The notes below the pieces were generated by a model. That model was not told where the DNA came from. It worked only from the letters and a program-made list of their open reading frames with translations, and did no database searches. Source: Caldisericum exile_A (GTDB lineage: Bacteria; Caldisericota; Caldisericia; Caldisericales; Caldisericaceae). Taken from it: 64,000 bases of DNA. A program made the translations under genes and the position numbers. Below, piece by piece: positions 59,779 to 64,000 of the stretch (the stretch's first letter is position 1; the number at the start of each line of letters is the position of its first letter). The DNA lies in assembly GCF_047785965.1 (NCBI RefSeq), contig NZ_JBLOBF010000001.1:62001-126000 (forward strand), given 5' to 3'.

Positions 59779-60975
59779 TTAATCTTTTGGTTTTGATAAA
59801 TTCCTTTTAACTATCTTGTAAGCTTCTCTAAAGGGCAATCCATTTAAAACAAGTTTATTAACATTTTCCGTTGCATACATTTCTTTTGTAATAAGTTTTT
59901 TTGCTTTTTCTTCATCAATTTGAATTTCAGAAAAGGTCTTTGCCATTATATTTATTGTTTTTATTGCCGTCTCAAAAACTTCAAAAATTGCTTCTTTCGT
60001 GAATTGCAAATCTCTATGGTATCCTGATATAAGATTCATTGGCAAAATATTTAGCCATTCTTCAAGTATTATGATTTTACTATAACTTCCTCTTGCGATT
60101 TCAAAAATATCTGGATTTTCTTTGTTTGGCATCATTGAAGAGCCTGTTAAAATTTCTTTTGGCAACTTTACAAAACCTATCTCATCAAAAGAAAATAAAA
60201 TTAAGTCAGTTGATAATTTATTTATATCATACATTATCATTGAAATTGCATGTGCAATTAGACTTTCAAATTTTCCACGACTATTTTGTACATAAAGGGG
60301 ATTATTTTGAGTTCTGCTAAAATTAAGTAGTTTTGTTGTATATTCTCTATCTACTTCGATAGCAGGGATTCCAAAGCCAGCACCACTTCCAAGGGGATTT
60401 TGGTCAACAAAATTTTTTACAGTCCTTAATAGTTTAAGATCATCCCGTAGACTTTCAACAAAGCTTCCGATCCAAATGTTTACAGTTGTAGGTATTGCCT
60501 TTCTTGTATGAGTTAAACCAGGAATAGTTATTGATCCAAATTTTTCTTCGAATTTCTTTAGGACTTTAATGAATTTTTTTGTTGCTTTTTCTACCTCTTT
60601 TAATTTATCTTTATAAAATAATCTAAGCGCAACCATTACTTGATCATTTCTTGACCGTGCAGTGTGTATTTTTTCTCCAAGTTCCCCCAGTTTTTGAGTA
60701 AGATAATTCTCAATTTTTGTGTGCATGTCTTCTTCTTCAATTTCAATTTTAATTTGGTTATTTTCTGCCTTTTTTAAAAGTTCATTCAATATGTCTAAAA
60801 TCTTTTCTTTCTCCTCTTCACTTATAATTCCGATTTTTGCAAGCATTTTTGCATGAGTAATGGAGGCAAGTATATCATAATTGATAAGCTTTTCATCTAT
60901 TTTATTATCTTTGTAAACGGTAAAACTTAAAATTTCCTTGTCTATTTTATTTGAAATATCCCACAGTCTTCCCAT
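59779..60975 (-). CDS. argH: Argininosuccinate lyase
   Basis: Final step of arginine synthesis, releasing fumarate. Start MGRLWDISNKIDKEILSFT, HTARSRNDQVMVALRL, the His in GLTHTRKAIPT and the signature GSSMMPNKENPD. 398 aa from ATG 60975, which follows GGAG; a longer frame to 61047 lies inside argG and is rejected. Short for the family, lacking some C-terminal helices. Overlaps argG by 29 bases. Confidence 0.95.
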   Translation of the reverse strand: MGRLWDISNKIDKEILSFTVYKDNKIDEKLINYDILASITHAKMLAKIGIISEEEKEKILDILNELLKKAENNQIKIEIEEEDMHTKIENYLTQKLGELGEKIHTARSRNDQVMVALRLFYKDKLKEVEKATKKFIKVLKKFEEKFGSITIPGLTHTRKAIPTTVNIWIGSFVESLRDDLKLLRTVKNFVDQNPLGSGAGFGIPAIEVDREYTTKLLNFSRTQNNPLYVQNSRGKFESLIAHAISMIMYDINKLSTDLILFSFDEIGFVKLPKEILTGSSMMPNKENPDIFEIARGSYSKIIILEEWLNILPMNLISGYHRDLQFTKEAIFEVFETAIKTINIMAKTFSEIQIDEEKAKKLITKEMYATENVNKLVLNGLPFREAYKIVKRNLSKPKD

Positions 60976-62221
60976 ATAGTCTTTTTCTCCATTTATAAGG
61001 ATTTTTTTCCCTAAGTACAATCGAATGCACCTTGAGACGTGTTGCATGGATATTAATAAAACCCTTGGAATCTTCCGGACTAAAATTGCTTATTGAATCC
61101 ATGCTTGCTAACTCTTCATCGTATAGAGATGTTGGAGACCATCTTGCTATTGGGATAACGTTTCCCTTATAAATGGATACTATTACGTATCCATCAATAT
61201 TTTCTTGTGACTTTTCTATACTGGCAAAAATAAAGTCCATTTCAGGTGAAAACCAAAAACCATTATAGATAAGTTCCGAAAATTTTACCGATAGCATGTC
61301 TCTTAGGTGCATTACTTCTTTGTCCATCGCAATTCCTTCAAGATCACGATGTGCAATCCAAAGAATTGTAGCTCCGGGTGTTTCGTATATACCTCTTGAT
61401 TTGATACCTATAAATCTGTTTTCAACCATATCCAATCTTCCTATTCCATTCTCGCTTCCAATAGAATTTAAATAAGAAAATAGCTCAAGAGGATCTTCCT
61501 TTGTGGTGCCATCATTTAAATTCTCAACTTTTGTTGGGATCCCATTTTTGAAATGAATTTTAAGCAATGTTTCAACGTCTTTCGCTTTTTTTGGTGGAAG
61601 AGTTTTAGAAAATATATCTTCTTCTGCAATATGTAGTGGATCTTCAATGATACCTGCCTCGTGGCTAATATGCATTAGATTCTCATCCTCCGAAAATGGT
61701 TTTTCTTGGGTTGCTTTTATGGGTATACCATGTTTTTTTGCAAAATTAATTAAATCACTTCTTCCTTTAAACTCATTTAGAAATTCTTTGTCCTTCCAAG
61801 GTGAAATTACTTTAATTGTGGGGTTTAATGCATAATATGTTAGCTCAAATCTTACTTGGTCGTTACCTTTTCCCGTTGCACCATGTGCTACAAAATTTGC
61901 ATTTTCAATCTCTGCAATCTCGATTTGTTTTTGTGCAATGAGCGGACGCGCAAGAGCTGTTCCTAAGAGATATCTTCCTTCATAAATTGCATTGCCCATA
62001 AGTGCAGGGAAAATGAATTCTGTTACAAACCTTCTTTTTAAATCCTCTACGTAAACTTTTGAAGCTCCTGTTTTAATAGCCTTTTCTTTGATTTCTTCGA
62101 AATTTTCATTCTGTCCTACATCAGCTACAAATGCAATTACCTCATAACCCTTCATTATGAGCCATTTTAAAATAACAGAAGTATCGAGTCCCCCACTGTA
62201 GGCAAGAACAACTTTTTCCAC
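60947..62221 (-). CDS. argG: Argininosuccinate synthase
   Basis: Joins citrulline and aspartate with ATP. P-loop VVLAYSGGLDTSVIL, GTALARPLIAQKQ, AHGATGKGNDQVRFEL, ISPWK, and the block GRLDMVENRFIGIKSRGIYETPG, seen in part as MVENRFIGIKSRGIYE. 424 aa, slightly long. Starts at GTG 62221, 5 bases after AGGAGG, 9 bases after argR. Confidence 0.97.
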   Translation of the reverse strand: MEKVVLAYSGGLDTSVILKWLIMKGYEVIAFVADVGQNENFEEIKEKAIKTGASKVYVEDLKRRFVTEFIFPALMGNAIYEGRYLLGTALARPLIAQKQIEIAEIENANFVAHGATGKGNDQVRFELTYYALNPTIKVISPWKDKEFLNEFKGRSDLINFAKKHGIPIKATQEKPFSEDENLMHISHEAGIIEDPLHIAEEDIFSKTLPPKKAKDVETLLKIHFKNGIPTKVENLNDGTTKEDPLELFSYLNSIGSENGIGRLDMVENRFIGIKSRGIYETPGATILWIAHRDLEGIAMDKEVMHLRDMLSVKFSELIYNGFWFSPEMDFIFASIEKSQENIDGYVIVSIYKGNVIPIARWSPTSLYDEELASMDSISNFSPEDSKGFINIHATRLKVHSIVLREKNPYKWRKRLYGKTVGYFK

Positions 62222-62230
62222 TTTTACCTC

Positions 62231-62686
62231 CTATAAAAGTCTTTTTAAAAATTCCACTATTTTTTCTGTATATTCTTTTCTTGTTACTATAAGGATTGTG
62301 TCATCTCCTGCTACTGTTCCGACTATACCTTCTATTTTCATTGTGTCGATAAGACTTGCTAGGCCACTTGCATTTCCTGGGGATGTAAAAACAAGCACTA
62401 AATTTCCCTCAAAGTCGATTCCTCTTGCAAAGTTTTTAAATGCGACTCTAAGGTTTTCTTGGGAATTTTGTTCTTTTTGATTTCCCAGAGCATAAAACGA
62501 TTCACCATTTTTTCTAATTTTTAATACGTTGAGTTTTTTAAAGTCTCGTGCAATAGTTGCTTGAGTAACTTTTATTCCAAGTCTTTTTAACTCTTCTTGC
62601 AATTCTTTTTGGTTATGAATCCTTTTTTTCAATAAAATTTCTTTTATTATTTTGATTCTTGATGCAACATTATTCATATTTTTCAT
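62231..62686 (-). CDS. argR: Arginine repressor ArgR
   Basis: Arginine-sensing hexameric repressor/activator. N-terminal winged helix (ASRIKIIKEILLKKRIHNQ, TQATIARDFKKLNVLK) and a C-terminal oligomerisation/arginine domain (NLVLVFTSPGNASGLASLID, GIVGTVAGDDTILIV with the Gly-Asp-Asp-Thr arginine contacts). 151 aa. First gene of argR-argG-argH. Start ATG 62686 or ATG 62677; no ribosome site before either. Confidence 0.96.
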   Translation of the reverse strand: MKNMNNVASRIKIIKEILLKKRIHNQKELQEELKRLGIKVTQATIARDFKKLNVLKIRKNGESFYALGNQKEQNSQENLRVAFKNFARGIDFEGNLVLVFTSPGNASGLASLIDTMKIEGIVGTVAGDDTILIVTRKEYTEKIVEFLKRLL

Positions 62687-62691
62687 AATTT

Positions 62692-62725
62692 GGTATAATT
62701 ATACACATTCTTTTTGAAATTGCAA
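62692..62725 (-). promoter_or_regulatory. argR promoter overlapped by ARG-box-like palindrome
   Basis: Minus strand TTGCAA (62725-62720), 16-base spacer, TATAAT (62703-62698). The perfect palindrome GTATAATTATAC (62693-62704) covers the whole -10 and resembles the ARG-box core (consensus like TGAATAATTATTCA), so autoregulation is likely. Confidence 0.65.
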
Positions 62726-62854
62726 TTACAAAATCAAATCTTTAAGAAAATTTAATAAAAATTTTTTAGTTAAAAGGGTTAAGAGGCTGTATAAATATTG
62801 AAATAGGAGTTTAGGATTTTAAAGGCCGAATTTACGAAATATTGCAAAAATTAA

Positions 62855-64000
62855 TTATCTCTTAAATAAATTTCTTATGTAATCAATTACGTTGTATTTC
62901 TTTTCTTTTGGTTTTACTGTGAATGTTTTTAAAAGTAATGTGAGGACATTCAATAGTTCATCTGAAGAATTTACGAAATAGTTTGCATTGGTATAAGTTG
63001 CATTTCCCACTTTTACAGTAATATATCCGTATTTGTTTCCGACTTTAAAAGCCTCTTCATCTACATAATCGTCGCCTGCAATAAGTGCAAAGTCATAACC
63101 TTCTTTTGCTATCTTAGAAATAAAGATTCCCTTGTTTAATTCTTGAGCCTTTATTTCAATGCCTTTGTTTATCTTTGTTACATAGGCGTTTGTTTGGGCA
63201 GTAAGTTGGATTAGTATATCGAACATTTCTCTTAGTGCGCTTTCTCCAACATTTGTAGGAGTTGCTCTTACATGAAAGACAAGAGAGAATTCTTTTTCTT
63301 CAATTGATGAATTGGGAATCCTATCTTTGTAAAGTGCTAATACTTTTTGGATATCTTTTTTGAAAGATGTATCAACCCAATCAAAGGTCTTTTCCCAATC
63401 TTTGTGAGGTGCTTTTATGAATGCACCGTGCTCTGCTATGAGAGTGAAGTTTACCTTATTAAAAAATCTTTCAAGGTCTGTTTTTGTCCTTCCGCTTGAC
63501 ACCGCAACAAATACGCCATTCTCAGTGAGCTCATTTAAGATATCTAAAACTTCTTTTGATGGAAATGTCTTCGATCTGTCTATACTAAACGGGACAAGTG
63601 TACCATCGTAGTCGAGGATAATTGCTTTCCTTTTTGAATTTGTAAATTGACTTTTTAATTCCTCAATGTTTTTATAATCAAGATAGATTGGCTTTTTTTG
63701 AGGCTTATATTCTGATAGTTCTTCAAGAAAATCTGTTGTCCATTTCTTTATATCATTTTTCTTGAGATACTCAATCATAATTTTATTTCTTTCGTAAAGT
63801 TCGTCCTTACTTAAAGAAAGAGCCTCTTTTAGAGTATCTGCAATGGCGTCATAGTCGTTCGGATTTATAATAAATGCGGTTCTCAAATCTTCTGATGCAC
63901 CAGTCAATTCGCTTAAGATAAGTGCTCCTTTAGGATTTGCTGCAATATATTCTTTTGATACCAAATTCATTCCATCTGCAAGGGATGTTACAAGGAGTGC
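62855..64000 (-). CDS. Trehalose-6-phosphate synthase/phosphatase fusion (partial, N-terminus off window)
   Basis: Bifunctional OtsA-OtsB type protein; 381 residues plus stop visible. The N-terminal visible part (about 1-95) is the end of a GT20 synthase: LLVTSLADGMNLVSKEYIAA, then SELTGASEDLRTAFIINPND. After a short linker comes a HAD phosphatase with DYDGTLVPFS, AVSSGRTKTDLE, AEHGAFIKAP and AGDDYVDEEAF, the OtsB motifs. The gene continues past the right edge. It is separated by 168 bases from argR. Confidence 0.92.
   Translation of the reverse strand, partial: ALLVTSLADGMNLVSKEYIAANPKGALILSELTGASEDLRTAFIINPNDYDAIADTLKEALSLSKDELYERNKIMIEYLKKNDIKKWTTDFLEELSEYKPQKKPIYLDYKNIEELKSQFTNSKRKAIILDYDGTLVPFSIDRSKTFPSKEVLDILNELTENGVFVAVSSGRTKTDLERFFNKVNFTLIAEHGAFIKAPHKDWEKTFDWVDTSFKKDIQKVLALYKDRIPNSSIEEKEFSLVFHVRATPTNVGESALREMFDILIQLTAQTNAYVTKINKGIEIKAQELNKGIFISKIAKEGYDFALIAGDDYVDEEAFKVGNKYGYITVKVGNATYTNANYFVNSSDELLNVLTLLLKTFTVKPKEKKYNVIDYIRNLFKR

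Overview
The window is gene-dense, visibly AT-rich bacterial chromosome with short or overlapping intergenic gaps. It carries many TTG/GTG starts, tRNA genes with encoded CCA, and a mix of Firmicute-like and Thermotoga-like gene orders (rpsP-khpA-ylqD-trmD-SPOUT methylase, rapZ-yvcK-whiA, gap-pgk-secG). An archaeal-type asparagine synthetase, a TreT-type trehalose synthase with its DUF5752 partner, a P1-family peptidase and DUF763 suggest an anaerobic thermophile. My best guess is a Caldisericum-like (Caldisericota) or Thermotogota-related genome. That is inference from content only; no rRNA is present to settle it.

Layout. 1-5014 (minus): phosphate regulon phoB-phoR-pstSCAB, the right-hand genes of one transcription direction, with a four-copy TTTAAC array before pstS. 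5070-9101 (plus): DUF763, YigZ, then rpsP-khpA-ylqD, a hairpin terminator, trmD and a SPOUT methylase. 9102-9985: a non-coding repeat island that, with a reversed EamA transporter gene, separates that block from rplS-lepB-rnhB-yraN. 12868-16243: tRNA-Gln, RNase J, tRNA-Leu, a metallophosphoesterase and lexA. 16236-23129 (minus): a run OPT transporter, P1 peptidase, Bcp, PncA and then an unassigned three-gene cassette (winged-helix/coiled-coil protein, AAA+ ATPase, Fe-S RecB-family nuclease). 23265-31654 (plus): a membrane-anchored propeller-like protein, ligA, gatCAB, nitroreductase, lemA, htpX. 31734-35725 (minus): surE, glycosyltransferase, glnA, and asnA preceded by a complete transcription attenuator whose leader peptide has eight consecutive Asn codons. 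35859-42278: secreted DUF5666 protein, AI-2E family permease, gyrA, gyrB. 42471-47845 (plus): clpC, lepA, hemW-like. 47838-55877: DUF4388 protein, then rapZ-yvcK-whiA-rpoN, gap-pgk, secG and three tRNAs (Leu, Val, Phe). 55937-64000: HD/HD-GYP protein, DUF5752-TreT, argH-argG-argR, and a GT20/OtsB fusion cut by the right edge.

Regulation is unusually readable here. Many promoters match TTGACA/TATAAT with a 16-bp spacer, and several genes have a -10 box ending only 5-8 bases before the ATG with no Shine-Dalgarno, which suggests leaderless mRNAs. Candidate operators sit on such promoters for lexA (SOS-like box), argR (ARG-box-like palindrome) and pstS (Pho-box-like array). The strongest single discovery candidate is the Asn-run attenuator of asnA; the second is the overlapping wHTH-ATPase-nuclease cassette downstream of pncA.
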